Origin: Thermotogaceae bacterium
Lineage (GTDB): Bacteria > Thermotogota > Thermotogae > Thermotogales > Thermotogaceae
Assembly (NCBI GenBank): GCA_027077795.1
Contig: JALWTT010000002.1
Span: 29,775 to 93,774 of the forward strand
Length of the DNA stretch: 64,000 nt
Direction of reading: 5' to 3'
In this document: one piece after another, positions 17,179-25,625 of the stretch
Numbering within the stretch: position 1 is the first letter of the stretch
Layout of the letters: each line of letters begins with the position of its first letter
Notes under the pieces: generated by a model
Told to the model about the DNA's origin: nothing
The model's input: only the letters and a program-made list of their open reading frames with translations
Databases searched by the model: none
Position numbers and translations under genes: made by a program

Positions 17179-18477
17179 TTGTCAAAAAGACTTCATCCGA
17201 AAGTTTTTAAAGTCCCGATAGATAAGATAAGAAGCGGGTACTACTCTGATATATATTTCATAAGGTACGTTCAGGTTCTCAAGAGAGCCAAAAGAGTAGT
17301 CAGGGTTCTCTATCAATTTTTCCCAAGAGAGGATTCCGTGGTAGTTGGGATAGACGAGGCTTTGGCAATACTCAGGTATGGAACGGGTTACTACAAAGAT
17401 GAGGAGAAAGCAAATGAGATTTTCTCAAAACTCTTGGAATCTGAGAGGAAGATCCAGGAGGCAGCTTCGGAATTCGATATAAACAAGGTAATTGAAATAA
17501 CAAAAGAGAAATGGGAGATGAAACAAAAGCTTTCAGAATTGTGGGTGGATAAATGGGATGAGATAGAAGTTAAAGCCCTGTATGATGGTGAAGAAGCTAA
17601 GGAAAGAGAGCCAATAATGACCATAGAAGGGGATCCAAGGTACTTTGGATATTTGGAAACGGTGCTTTTGGGTGTCATCGCGAGAGCCACGAGCACCGCG
17701 ACAGCCGTTAGAAAAGTTGTGAAAGCCGCGAGAGGAAAACCGGTGCTCTTCTTCAGTGCGAGGTTTGACCATTACTGGGTTCAGGCAACTGATGGATATG
17801 CAGCCTTAAAAGCGGGAGCTTTCGGCGTATCAACTGATGCAAATGCGGATTATTGGGGAGTGGAGTCGGCTGGAACCATGCCACATGCACTCATCGCAGC
17901 GTACATGGGAAAAACCGAAGACGCCGCTTTAGCCTTCGACGACCATATAGAAGGTCACGTGAATAGAATAGTTCTCGTTGATTGGGACAACGATGTTATA
18001 GGGACTACATTTAGGGTGGTTAAAAAACTCTACGAAGAGAGAACAGGGAAACCTTTTAAACTGGGCAAGACCGATCCCAGTCCAGTAATAGGAAGCGGTA
18101 AGGGAAAACTCTGGGGAGTGAGGTTCGACACATCGGGGGATTTGAGAGATAAGTCCGTGGTGCCAAAAGATAAATCATCACTTGGGGTATGCCCAGAATT
18201 AGTTTGGAGAGCGAGGCAGGAATTCGACAAAGTTGGGCTTGAGGACCTGAAAATTCTCGTCTCGGGAGGCTTCGATGAGAACAAAATAGAGTTGTTCGAG
18301 AAACTTCAAGTTCCCGTTGATGCGTACGGCGTTGGTTCAAAACTGCTCAGGAGTAAAATAGACATAACCGCTGATATCGTTGAAGTGAACGGTAAACCGT
18401 GTGCGAAGGTCGGGAGGTACAAGATAGAAAGCCCAAGACTCAAAGTCGTCCAAAAGAACTACTGGGAAGAGGATTGA
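17179..18477 (+). CDS. pncB: Nicotinate phosphoribosyltransferase
   Basis: This protein of about 432 residues belongs to the NAPRTase family and converts nicotinate and PRPP to nicotinate mononucleotide. Family landmarks include the YLETVLLGVIARATSTATAV helix, FFSARFDHYW, GAFGVSTDANA and the C-terminal SGGFDENKIE segment. TTG at 17179 is preferred because GAGGAGG is eight bases upstream; an in-frame TTG at 17146 would overlap the nicotinamidase gene. Only 13 bases separate it from pncA, so the two form an NAD-salvage operon closed by the hairpin at 18483-18509. Confidence 0.92.
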   Translation: MSKRLHPKVFKVPIDKIRSGYYSDIYFIRYVQVLKRAKRVVRVLYQFFPREDSVVVGIDEALAILRYGTGYYKDEEKANEIFSKLLESERKIQEAASEFDINKVIEITKEKWEMKQKLSELWVDKWDEIEVKALYDGEEAKEREPIMTIEGDPRYFGYLETVLLGVIARATSTATAVRKVVKAARGKPVLFFSARFDHYWVQATDGYAALKAGAFGVSTDANADYWGVESAGTMPHALIAAYMGKTEDAALAFDDHIEGHVNRIVLVDWDNDVIGTTFRVVKKLYEERTGKPFKLGKTDPSPVIGSGKGKLWGVRFDTSGDLRDKSVVPKDKSSLGVCPELVWRARQEFDKVGLEDLKILVSGGFDENKIELFEKLQVPVDAYGVGSKLLRSKIDITADIVEVNGKPCAKVGRYKIESPRLKVVQKNYWEED

Positions 18478-18482
18478 AAACG

Positions 18483-18509
18483 AAAGGTGGCGGAGATTTC
18501 GCCACCTTT
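18483..18509. terminator. Bidirectional intrinsic terminator
   Basis: AAAGGTGGCG (18483-18492) pairs with CGCCACCTTT (18500-18509) around a 7-base loop. It lies 6 bases past pncB and serves the convergent amidohydrolase gene on the other strand as well. The A/T flanks give short U-runs in both directions. Confidence 0.8.
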
Positions 18510-18535
18510 GACTTTCATATCAATCTCTTTACCCT

Positions 18536-19867
18536 TTACCAGTGTATCTCTTTTCTTTCCAAATACTCACCGTGCCCTTCTTTCCCGACGAATTCACCAT
18601 CTTTCACAACAAACTCCCCTCTGCTTATAGTGGATACGACCTTTCCCCTTACCTCGAATCCTTCATAAACATTGTAATCCGATGCACTGTGATGACCTTT
18701 TATTACCCATTCGACATCTGGATCGAATATCACCACATCGGCATCACTCCCAATTTCAAGCGTACCTTTCTTAGGATAGAGCCCATAAGCTTTTGCAACG
18801 TTTTCAGTAAATTTGTCGATGACCTTCTCTCCAAACAGTGTGTACATCAAAACAAACGAGAATTCCACTCCACCTATCCCCTGAGGGATCTCTTTTGTGA
18901 ATCTCCCCGAGAGTTTTTCAGATTTGTTGAATGGGCAGTGATCCGTTCCAATGGTGTACACCGCGTCGAAGTTTTCTCTGAGAGTTTCCACCTCTTCTTC
19001 CGACCTCAGGGGTGGTGTCATGAGAAAAAGCCGACCGTTTCCTTTAGCAAAGTAAAGGTCATTGAGGTAGAAGTAATGCGGACAGCTTTCGAGAGCCAAA
19101 GTATACCCAAGAGCATCGGAAAAGCGCTCGAGAACCTCACGAGCTGTGAAACCGCTCGAAACATGAACTATGTAAAGTTGACCTTCTCTGTAAACGGACA
19201 TCTGAGCCAATTTCACAACTTCTGACAATTCCGCTATAGTTGGCCTAGCCTTTGAATGATCCTTTGGTGGAACCTCCTTCTCCTCAAAACGCTTTATTAT
19301 CTCGTCATTCTCAGCGTGGGCCACGACTACAAACCCCATGCTCCTTGAAATAGCGAGGAGATCGTCTATATACGCATCGAAAGTCCTTCTGCCTGTTGAG
19401 GAATATGTCGTGAACAGCTTTATGCTGGACATACCAAGCTCCTTGCTTTTTTCCGCTATTCTCTCCGCTGGATCTTTTGGATTCGCTATCGTTGAGTGAA
19501 GGGCGTAGTCAACAACGCTTCTCCTCGCGAGGCTGATTCTCCTATCAAATGCTTTTTTGAGCTCACCAATGCTAGAAACCGGATCGATAAAGTCTATGAA
19601 TGTTGTCACGCCGCCAAAGGCTGCGCTAACAGAGCCCGTGTAGAAGTCATCCACAGATGTCCAATTCGCAACCGTCAAATGAAAGTGAACATGTGGATCT
19701 ATGAACCCGGGAAGAACCCACTTGAAATAGGCATCATATTCCTGAGAAGCTTCCAGTTTCTCCTCACTTATAGCGGCTATCTTCCCATTCTTGATGTAAA
19801 GATTCGCGTTCAAGAATTCTCCCTTTCTGTAAACAAGCCCGTTTTTAATGGCAAGGTCAAACATCAT
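18536..19867 (-). CDS. Cyclic amidohydrolase (dihydropyrimidinase/hydantoinase-like)
   Basis: This 443-residue amidohydrolase has a complete binuclear site: His59 and His61 (DPHVHFH), the carbamylated-type Lys150 (SSIKLFTTY), a His in VVAHAEND, a His in YIVHVSSG and the Asp in GTDHCPF. It most resembles D-hydantoinase/dihydropyrimidinase, with dihydroorotase or allantoinase as alternatives. The start is ATG at 19867 behind GGAGGTGG, overlapping the stop of the kinase gene. It is the last gene of a three-gene overlapped operon with an ATP-grasp ligase and an APS-kinase-like protein, which does not match a known pyrimidine operon. Confidence 0.85.
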   Translation of the reverse strand: MMFDLAIKNGLVYRKGEFLNANLYIKNGKIAAISEEKLEASQEYDAYFKWVLPGFIDPHVHFHLTVANWTSVDDFYTGSVSAAFGGVTTFIDFIDPVSSIGELKKAFDRRISLARRSVVDYALHSTIANPKDPAERIAEKSKELGMSSIKLFTTYSSTGRRTFDAYIDDLLAISRSMGFVVVAHAENDEIIKRFEEKEVPPKDHSKARPTIAELSEVVKLAQMSVYREGQLYIVHVSSGFTAREVLERFSDALGYTLALESCPHYFYLNDLYFAKGNGRLFLMTPPLRSEEEVETLRENFDAVYTIGTDHCPFNKSEKLSGRFTKEIPQGIGGVEFSFVLMYTLFGEKVIDKFTENVAKAYGLYPKKGTLEIGSDADVVIFDPDVEWVIKGHHSASDYNVYEGFEVRGKVVSTISRGEFVVKDGEFVGKEGHGEYLERKEIHW

Positions 19868-20376
19868 ATCCACCTCCAATCTCTGAGAAGCTTTAAAACC
19901 TCCCAAATCTCCTCCTTGATACTTGCAACGCAGGAGTTCAGAAATAGATCAGCACCTATTGGTTCCTCATACGGCTCGGAGTATCCGGGAAGGAACATCT
20001 CACCCCTATCTGCCATTTGGTAGACTCCCTTTTCATCCCTTTTCTTGAGAATTTCAAGTGGACATTCTAGATGAACATGAAACGTTGGAATGGCTGCTTT
20101 TAACTTTTCCCTTTGCCATTTTTTGTGAGCGACTATGGAATATATGAGGAGGAGATCCTTTTCAAGGAAAACCTCTGTAAAGTTCAATATATAGCTGAAG
20201 AGTTCGCCGTTGGACTTACGGCTGAAATTCTTATTTGAGAAAATCCTCCGGAATTCCATCCCATCCATATGAACCGTGAACACTCCCTCGTTTCTCAAAA
20301 CAACTTGAAGTTCTCTTGAAAGGGTGGTTTTCCCAGATGATGGCATCCCAGTCACGAGGATGAGTCTGGAGCTCAA
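19864..20376 (-). CDS. Adenylylsulfate-kinase-like P-loop kinase
   Basis: This 170-residue P-loop kinase resembles CysC. Walker A is GMPSSGKTT at 10-18, and the C-terminal region has the CysC-type KGVYQMADRGEMF and YSEPYEEP segments. However, the CysC substrate motif DGDNVR reads DGMEFRR, and the FISP-like motif reads YSIVAHKK. No sulfate-assimilation gene is nearby. The substrate may therefore not be adenylylsulfate. The start is TTG at 20376 with AAGGAGG seven bases upstream, overlapping the ligase stop. Confidence 0.75.
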   Translation of the reverse strand: MSSRLILVTGMPSSGKTTLSRELQVVLRNEGVFTVHMDGMEFRRIFSNKNFSRKSNGELFSYILNFTEVFLEKDLLLIYSIVAHKKWQREKLKAAIPTFHVHLECPLEILKKRDEKGVYQMADRGEMFLPGYSEPYEEPIGADLFLNSCVASIKEEIWEVLKLLRDWRWI

Positions 20377-21317
20377 AGTCCATACCTCCTTCTGGCGGAC
20401 ATGACTATCTCGAGCACCAAGTCGTCGTATTTCAAACCCGCAGCTTCCGCCATTTTGATTATGTCAGAGTACCCTGGAACTAGAAGTGGTAGCGAATTAA
20501 CATCCAAAATGTAGTAACTTTTGCCCTTTATCCTGATGTCAATTCTGGCGTAGTCCCTCAAACCCAGAACTTTGAATACTTTCTTTGCTACACTCTCAAG
20601 CTCTTCTTTTAGGTCAAGCGGCAGTCTGGCCGGTATATGATAGACGATGTACCTGTCATACCCTTGATTTTTCACCCTATCTGAATAGAACTTTTCCACC
20701 CCATCTGGAAGATTTGAAAAGTCTATCTCCATTATGGGTAGAACCTCCAGCCCGTTTTCTCTCTCTAGGATTCCAATTGTCACTTCCATCCCGTCTATGA
20801 ACTCCTCAACCAAAGCTGGTTCGTTGAATCTCTCATGAATCCAGAAAATGGCTCTCTTCATGTCCTCGATATTCGTAACCACGGAATTCTTCTTTAACCC
20901 TTTGGAACTCCCTTCCCTAATCGGCTTCACGATGACCGGATACCTGAGTTCATGATCTTCCGAGACATACTCACCGGGGTGAACCACTAAAAAGTTTGCC
21001 GTACTTACACCGTGCTTTAACAGTACCGACTTGGTAAAGGATTTGTCCATACACACGGCGTGCGTTGAAGCCGGAGCTCCGGTGTATGGGATCCCCATCA
21101 GGTCGAGAATGGAGGGCACATGAAGCTGCCTAGTATCTTTGCCACCTGATGTCGACAAGTTGAAAGCAAGGTCATAGCCTTTGATCCTTCTCATGAAGTT
21201 TTCATCAAAAGCGATGACATCAACATCGTACTTCTTCAACAAGGCGTTTTTCACAGATTCCACCATTTTTTTCTTGTTCCCATCTAATTTTTTATCCACA
21301 ACTAGAGCAACTTTCAC
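20373..21317 (-). CDS. D-Ala-D-Ala ligase-like ATP-grasp protein
   Basis: This 314-residue ATP-grasp ligase has the D-alanine-D-alanine ligase fold. Visible landmarks are MGIPYTGAPAS and VCMDKSFTK near 75-97, PVIVKPIREGSSKG around 127-140, VEEFIDGMEVT, and the metal-binding DVNSLPLLVPGYSD near the end. The last differs from the usual ENTxPGMT, so the amino-acid specificity may differ. The start is ATG at 21317. It opens an operon with a kinase-like and an amidohydrolase gene and is divergent from murB. It could be the cell's peptidoglycan Ddl or a dipeptide ligase of another pathway; the co-transcribed genes favour neither clearly. Confidence 0.75.
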   Translation of the reverse strand: MKVALVVDKKLDGNKKKMVESVKNALLKKYDVDVIAFDENFMRRIKGYDLAFNLSTSGGKDTRQLHVPSILDLMGIPYTGAPASTHAVCMDKSFTKSVLLKHGVSTANFLVVHPGEYVSEDHELRYPVIVKPIREGSSKGLKKNSVVTNIEDMKRAIFWIHERFNEPALVEEFIDGMEVTIGILERENGLEVLPIMEIDFSNLPDGVEKFYSDRVKNQGYDRYIVYHIPARLPLDLKEELESVAKKVFKVLGLRDYARIDIRIKGKSYYILDVNSLPLLVPGYSDIIKMAEAAGLKYDDLVLEIVMSARRRYGL

Positions 21318-21403
21318 GGCCTTTTCACCTCTTTGTTTAAACTTTTAATACCGTGAGACAGTCTAAGAAGTAAAGGCCTCTTGAAAATAGATCCTCCCCT
21401 TTT

Positions 21404-21430
21404 GCCTCCCCCTGCGGAGGCTTTTTTCTT
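21404..21430 (+). terminator. Rho-independent terminator upstream of murB
   Basis: GCCTCC (21404-21409) and GGAGGC (21416-21421) flank a 6-base loop and are followed by a U-rich tail. It lies between two divergent genes, so on the plus strand it would end a short transcript starting within 21318-21400. That suggests an attenuator in the murB leader or a small RNA. An upstream GGCCTC at 21375-21380 could compete for pairing. Confidence 0.65.
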
Positions 21431-21499
21431 TTCATCCCGATGGTAAAATTTTATCAAACGCCACTTCTCATACGAAAGAAAACTTTTGGGGTGATTGTG

Positions 21500-22384
21500 T
21501 TGGATATCCTGGAGAAGATATACCTAACTGGGTCAGAGGTTCTCCCAAAGGAGCCTCTTTCAAGGCACACCAGTATAGCAGTAGGCGGGCCTGCAAAAGC
21601 CCTGATAATACCAAACGGTATCAAGTCACTCCTAATAACTTTAAAGCTCCTCGAAGCGAGTGATGAGAGCTACAGAATAATGGGTATGGGGACCAACCTT
21701 CTCGTTTCAGATAGGGGCTTAAATGACTTCGTCGTAAAGATGGAGAGGCTGGGCGGGTACGAGGTTACGGGAGAGATTCTCATCGCCGAGAGTGGGATAT
21801 CGCTAAAAAGGCTCTGTGAGATAGCTTTGGAAAGGGGCCTATCGGGACTTGAAGAACTTTATGGAATCCCAGGAAGTGCTGGCGGTGCGGTTTATATGAA
21901 TGCTGGAGCCTATGGTAAAGAGATCAAGGATGTCTTGGAATGGGTGGAACTCTTCAACGGTGAGGAGATGGAAAGGCTCTCTCCGGGAGATCTAAACCTC
22001 GGTTACAGAAGCTCTGATGTTGGCAGGAGAGTTATAACCAAGGTAGCGCTGAGGTTGAAAAGAGATGATCCTGAGAGAGTGGAGAAAAGGATGAGAGAGT
22101 TTTTAAGAAAAAGACTTGAAAAGCAACCGGTTTTCGATCGAAGTGCCGGGAGCCTTTTTAAAAGGCCAAAACCGAATTTTTACATTGGAAGTACCCTGGA
22201 AGCTTTGGGGTTAAAAGGATACAAAGTTGGAGGAATGAAGATATCGGAAAAACATGCCGGCTTCCTAGTGAACGAAGGTGACGGGAGCTTTCAGGATGCA
22301 ATGAAGCTTGTGGAAAACGTTAGAAAGATAATCCTGAAGGAATTCGGAGAGAATTTGGAAATGGAAGTGGTGGTATGGAAATGA
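21500..22384 (+). CDS. murB: UDP-N-acetylenolpyruvoylglucosamine reductase
   Basis: This 294-residue FAD enzyme makes UDP-N-acetylmuramate in peptidoglycan synthesis. The FAD-binding stretches SIAVGGPAKALIIP and MGMGTNLLVSD, the LYGIPGSAGGAVYMNAGAYG block and the C-terminal FDRSAGSLFKRP and KISEKHAGFLVN segments are all present. TTG at 21500 was chosen because GGGGTG lies six bases before it. It begins an eight-gene operon running to the biotin ligase, with stop/start overlaps at most junctions. Confidence 0.93.
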   Translation: MDILEKIYLTGSEVLPKEPLSRHTSIAVGGPAKALIIPNGIKSLLITLKLLEASDESYRIMGMGTNLLVSDRGLNDFVVKMERLGGYEVTGEILIAESGISLKRLCEIALERGLSGLEELYGIPGSAGGAVYMNAGAYGKEIKDVLEWVELFNGEEMERLSPGDLNLGYRSSDVGRRVITKVALRLKRDDPERVEKRMREFLRKRLEKQPVFDRSAGSLFKRPKPNFYIGSTLEALGLKGYKVGGMKISEKHAGFLVNEGDGSFQDAMKLVENVRKIILKEFGENLEMEVVVWK

Positions 22385-22959
22385 AAGGTGTCAAAGAGAG
22401 TGCCAAGATTAAGATCAATGTGAAAAGGTCCATCTTTATAGCGAGTACATCGAGAGTCAACTCGGTGGATGAAGCGAGAGAGTTCATTTCAATGAAGAAA
22501 AGAGAATTCAGAGACGCAACTCACAACTGCTGGGCATTCAGAGTTTTTGAAAGTGGCCAGATATTGGAAGGTCATTCCGATGCAGGGGAACCTTCGGGAA
22601 CAGCTGGGGTTCCCATACTGAATGCTATAAGGGAAAAAGGTCTTGTGAACACAGTGATTGTCGTGACTCGGTATTTCGGTGGAGCAAAGCTCGGTGTTAG
22701 AGGCCTTATAGATGCCTATCACCGTGCAGCTGAAAGCGTTTTGGATGAAGCGGGATATGTGAGCATAAAACTACTTGAGGAATTCGAAGTGGTGGTGCCA
22801 TTTGAGAAATATGGAGAGGTGAAATCGGCGATTTCAAGGAGTGGTAGTAAAATCGAGAAGGAAACTTTCGGTGAAAATGTTAAAATAGTCTATCTGTCGA
22901 GCAATCCCGTTGTGAAGGATTCGAAAAAAATTGGAGAAAGGTTTGTTGTTGAGTGGTAG
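22381..22959 (+). CDS. YigZ/IMPACT-family protein (UPF0029)
   Basis: This 192-residue protein has the IMPACT N-terminal domain signature HNCWAFRV, GEPSGTAGVPIL and VVTRYFGGAKLGVRGLI, followed by a small C-terminal domain. The family is linked to translation-related regulation but has no settled enzymatic role in bacteria. ATG at 22381 overlaps the murB stop (ATGA); an in-frame ATG at 22375 is possible. It belongs to the murB operon. Confidence 0.88.
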   Translation: MKGVKESAKIKINVKRSIFIASTSRVNSVDEAREFISMKKREFRDATHNCWAFRVFESGQILEGHSDAGEPSGTAGVPILNAIREKGLVNTVIVVTRYFGGAKLGVRGLIDAYHRAAESVLDEAGYVSIKLLEEFEVVVPFEKYGEVKSAISRSGSKIEKETFGENVKIVYLSSNPVVKDSKKIGERFVVEW

Positions 22960-22979
22960 AATTAAGCGGGGGTGAGAGA

Positions 22980-24269
22980 ATGGATGTTATAGAAAACGTT
23001 GTGCGCTCTCTGATAAAAGAGGGAAAATTGAGTAGGGCAAGGGCTCTTCTGAGCGTGTTTTACGACGAGTATCCGCAACTCGTGTTCGAACTAGAAGAAG
23101 CCGCTGGAAATTTCGGGGAAGCCCTCAAAGCCTACGACAAGATGCCAGAGGAACTGAAGAAAATCTATGAATCGAGGGCTCAGAGACTTAAAGAGAGGCT
23201 CAAAAAGGACTACAAATCGGACTTTAGAGATGCGGTAGCTGAGATGGAAAAGAAAAACTATGAAGGAGCTTTCGCTCTTCTTGAGGGGATAACTAAAGAG
23301 TATCCAGAACTCGTAGAAGCCATTGCACTGAAGCTGGAGATCGCTAGAAAGCGTGGAGATAGAGCCAGAGCTCAATCTCTTCAAGAACTATTGGAAGCTC
23401 TCGATTCAACCCACCCAACGCTTATAGCCAGAAGAACCTCCAAAAGGAGAACGAGCTCCTTTGGGACATTTGAGTACACAGTCATAGTGCTTGCCGCTGT
23501 CATACTTGCTGTTTCTCTACTGGCACTTTTCAATGTACCTTCAAAGGCCTTCATGGAAGCAAAATTCGCAAGTTTAAGCAGACCGCAGATTGTGAAGCAA
23601 CAGGTGGATTTGAAACCAGTTGAGCAGAAAATAGAAGAAAGCTACTCAAAGATAGAAGAGTCTCTGAAGGAGATCAAGCCACAGCAGATGGGAATTGAAG
23701 ACATAGAGAACGTGGTTAAAAAGGTGGTGGATGAGAGAATTTCCGGACTCGAAGAGAAAATAGGGTCCGCTAGTCAAACAGATGTGGATATAAAGACGCT
23801 GGTTGACAAAGTGACCGGTTTGGAGAAGAAGGTGAGCGAGCTAAAAACGACAAGCTTCGACACAAAACCGTTGGTTGATGAGATAAGCAGTTTGAAGGAT
23901 GAAGTGAACGAGTTGAAGAAGAGAATGAATGGCTATTTCGCCCCGCCGATTCTTCCCGGAGAGAAGGTTTACAAACCCTCCACACAACTCGATGCTGCCA
24001 AGATATATTGGCTTGCTGGGTACATAATGTACCTGAGAAACGAATTTGGTCCCGCTATTGAACTTTTCAAAAAATCTTTGAAGATAATTAACGAGAAGTT
24101 TCCACATGTTTACTTCCAAGATGACTGCTACTACTACATGGCACTTTCTTACTACATGATGGGAGATTATAAGACGGCTAAAAACCTGTTTGAAAGCTTT
24201 ATAAAAGACTTTCCAAAGAGCGAATATGTTGACGACGCTGAGAGATTCTTGAAAAGGATCAGGGGGTGA
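22980..24269 (+). CDS. Membrane-anchored coiled-coil protein with TPR repeats
   Basis: This 429-residue protein has N-terminal helical repeats (1-145), one transmembrane helix at about 166-184, a Lys/Glu-rich coiled coil (about 205-315) and C-terminal tetratricopeptide repeats (about 335-425). The last resemble the outer-membrane-assembly/YbgF type (WLAGYIMYLRNEFGPAIELF). It is probably a bitopic envelope scaffold. ATG at 22980 has GGGGGTGAG just upstream; the frame is open further back but lacks a better site. Its place between cell-wall and translation-fidelity genes gives no precise function. Confidence 0.75.
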   Translation: MDVIENVVRSLIKEGKLSRARALLSVFYDEYPQLVFELEEAAGNFGEALKAYDKMPEELKKIYESRAQRLKERLKKDYKSDFRDAVAEMEKKNYEGAFALLEGITKEYPELVEAIALKLEIARKRGDRARAQSLQELLEALDSTHPTLIARRTSKRRTSSFGTFEYTVIVLAAVILAVSLLALFNVPSKAFMEAKFASLSRPQIVKQQVDLKPVEQKIEESYSKIEESLKEIKPQQMGIEDIENVVKKVVDERISGLEEKIGSASQTDVDIKTLVDKVTGLEKKVSELKTTSFDTKPLVDEISSLKDEVNELKKRMNGYFAPPILPGEKVYKPSTQLDAAKIYWLAGYIMYLRNEFGPAIELFKKSLKIINEKFPHVYFQDDCYYYMALSYYMMGDYKTAKNLFESFIKDFPKSEYVDDAERFLKRIRG

Positions 24270-24275
24270 ACGATT

Positions 24276-25625
24276 TTGAAGATATCGGATTTCATCGGAG
24301 CAAGGGAGGAAAAAATAAAAGGACTTCTAAAAGACATAAAAAAGAGGGACAAAGATATCAATGCTTTCTTAACACTTCTCGAGAATCCAGAGATTCCAGA
24401 GGGACCATATTCTGGAGTTCCAATAGCCATAAAAGACAACATAACAACTGAGGGTATAAGAACCACATGTGGGTCAAAAATATTGGAAAACTTCATTCCG
24501 CCATACAACGCCACGGTGATCGAGAAGCTGAGAAAAGCCGGATTTGTCGTGATTGGGAAAACGAACATGGATGAGTTTGCAATGGGATCAACCACGGAGA
24601 ACAGCGCTTTCTTTCCAACGAAGAATCCCAGGGATACGGAGAGGGTACCAGGAGGAAGTAGTGGTGGATCTGCAGCGGCTGTGGCAGCCGGTATGGTTCC
24701 TGTGGCCCTTGGAAGCGACACAGGAGGATCGATAAGGCAGCCTGCAGCTTTAACCGGGGTATTCGGCTTTAAACCAACTTATGGCGTCGTTTCAAGATAT
24801 GGGCTGGTGGCCTATGCTTCATCACTAGATCAAATTGGACCTCTTGCCACAACGGTTGAAGATATAGCTACTGTGATGGACGTGATAAGCGGGAAGGATG
24901 AGAAGGATTCCACAACTTCAGATGTGAAGCTGAATTTCAGGGGTTTTAAGGATATAGAAATTTCCGGGAGAAATGCCGTAATAGTCAAAGAGATGATGGA
25001 ATATGAAGGGCTAGATAGTGAGGTAGCGAAGTCATTTGAAGAGTTCGTGAAGACGCTGGAGAAGATGGGAGTGAGCGTTAGAAGAGTTTCCCTTCCAACG
25101 ATAAAGTACTCGATCGCCACTTATTACATAGTGGCACCGGCTGAGGTCAGTTCTAACCTGGCCAGATTTGACGGGATAAGGTATGGCCTGAGGGTGAGCG
25201 GCGAAAATCTCAAGGAGCTTTATCTAAAAACCAGAAACGCTGGGTTCGGCGAAGAGGTCAAAAGGAGAATCCTTCTGGGAACATTTACACTGAGTGCCGC
25301 ATACTACGATGCATACTTTGAAAAAGCTCAGAAGGTTAGGAGAAAAATTTCAGAAGAGATGTACGAAGTTCTGGAAGATAACGACTATATGATATCGCCG
25401 ACATCTCCAATAGTGGCTCCAAAGATTGGAGAGAAGACGGACCCGTTGAGCCTGTATCTAATGGATTTTTACACGATACCGGCAAATCTTGCGGGAATCC
25501 CAGCTATAAACATTCCTTTCGGTGAAGTGAGAGGTCTTCCAGTTGGAATGCAGATAATGGGCGGGAGGTTTAGCGATGCCAGCGTCCTAGCTCTCGCCTG
25601 GAAGGTGGAGAAGGCGATGGGATGA
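24276..25625 (+). CDS. gatA: Aspartyl/glutamyl-tRNA(Asn/Gln) amidotransferase subunit A
   Basis: This 449-residue amidase-signature protein is expected to release ammonia from glutamine for GatB in tRNA transamidation. The catalytic triad is visible: Lys53 (VPIAIKDN), cis-Ser128 (GGSSGGSA) and the nucleophile Ser152 (GSDTGGSIRQP). The start is TTG at 24276 behind GGGGGTGA. The length is slightly short of the family's usual ~480. gatB and gatC are not in the window. The DPxSLY and PxGMQIMG C-terminal features support GatA over a generic amidase. Confidence 0.92.
   Translation: MKISDFIGAREEKIKGLLKDIKKRDKDINAFLTLLENPEIPEGPYSGVPIAIKDNITTEGIRTTCGSKILENFIPPYNATVIEKLRKAGFVVIGKTNMDEFAMGSTTENSAFFPTKNPRDTERVPGGSSGGSAAAVAAGMVPVALGSDTGGSIRQPAALTGVFGFKPTYGVVSRYGLVAYASSLDQIGPLATTVEDIATVMDVISGKDEKDSTTSDVKLNFRGFKDIEISGRNAVIVKEMMEYEGLDSEVAKSFEEFVKTLEKMGVSVRRVSLPTIKYSIATYYIVAPAEVSSNLARFDGIRYGLRVSGENLKELYLKTRNAGFGEEVKRRILLGTFTLSAAYYDAYFEKAQKVRRKISEEMYEVLEDNDYMISPTSPIVAPKIGEKTDPLSLYLMDFYTIPANLAGIPAINIPFGEVRGLPVGMQIMGGRFSDASVLALAWKVEKAMG

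Noticed and set aside
18542..19225. 227-residue plus-strand frame inside the amidohydrolase gene
   Set aside because: The minus-strand protein has all catalytic motifs; the plus-strand translation has no recognisable features.
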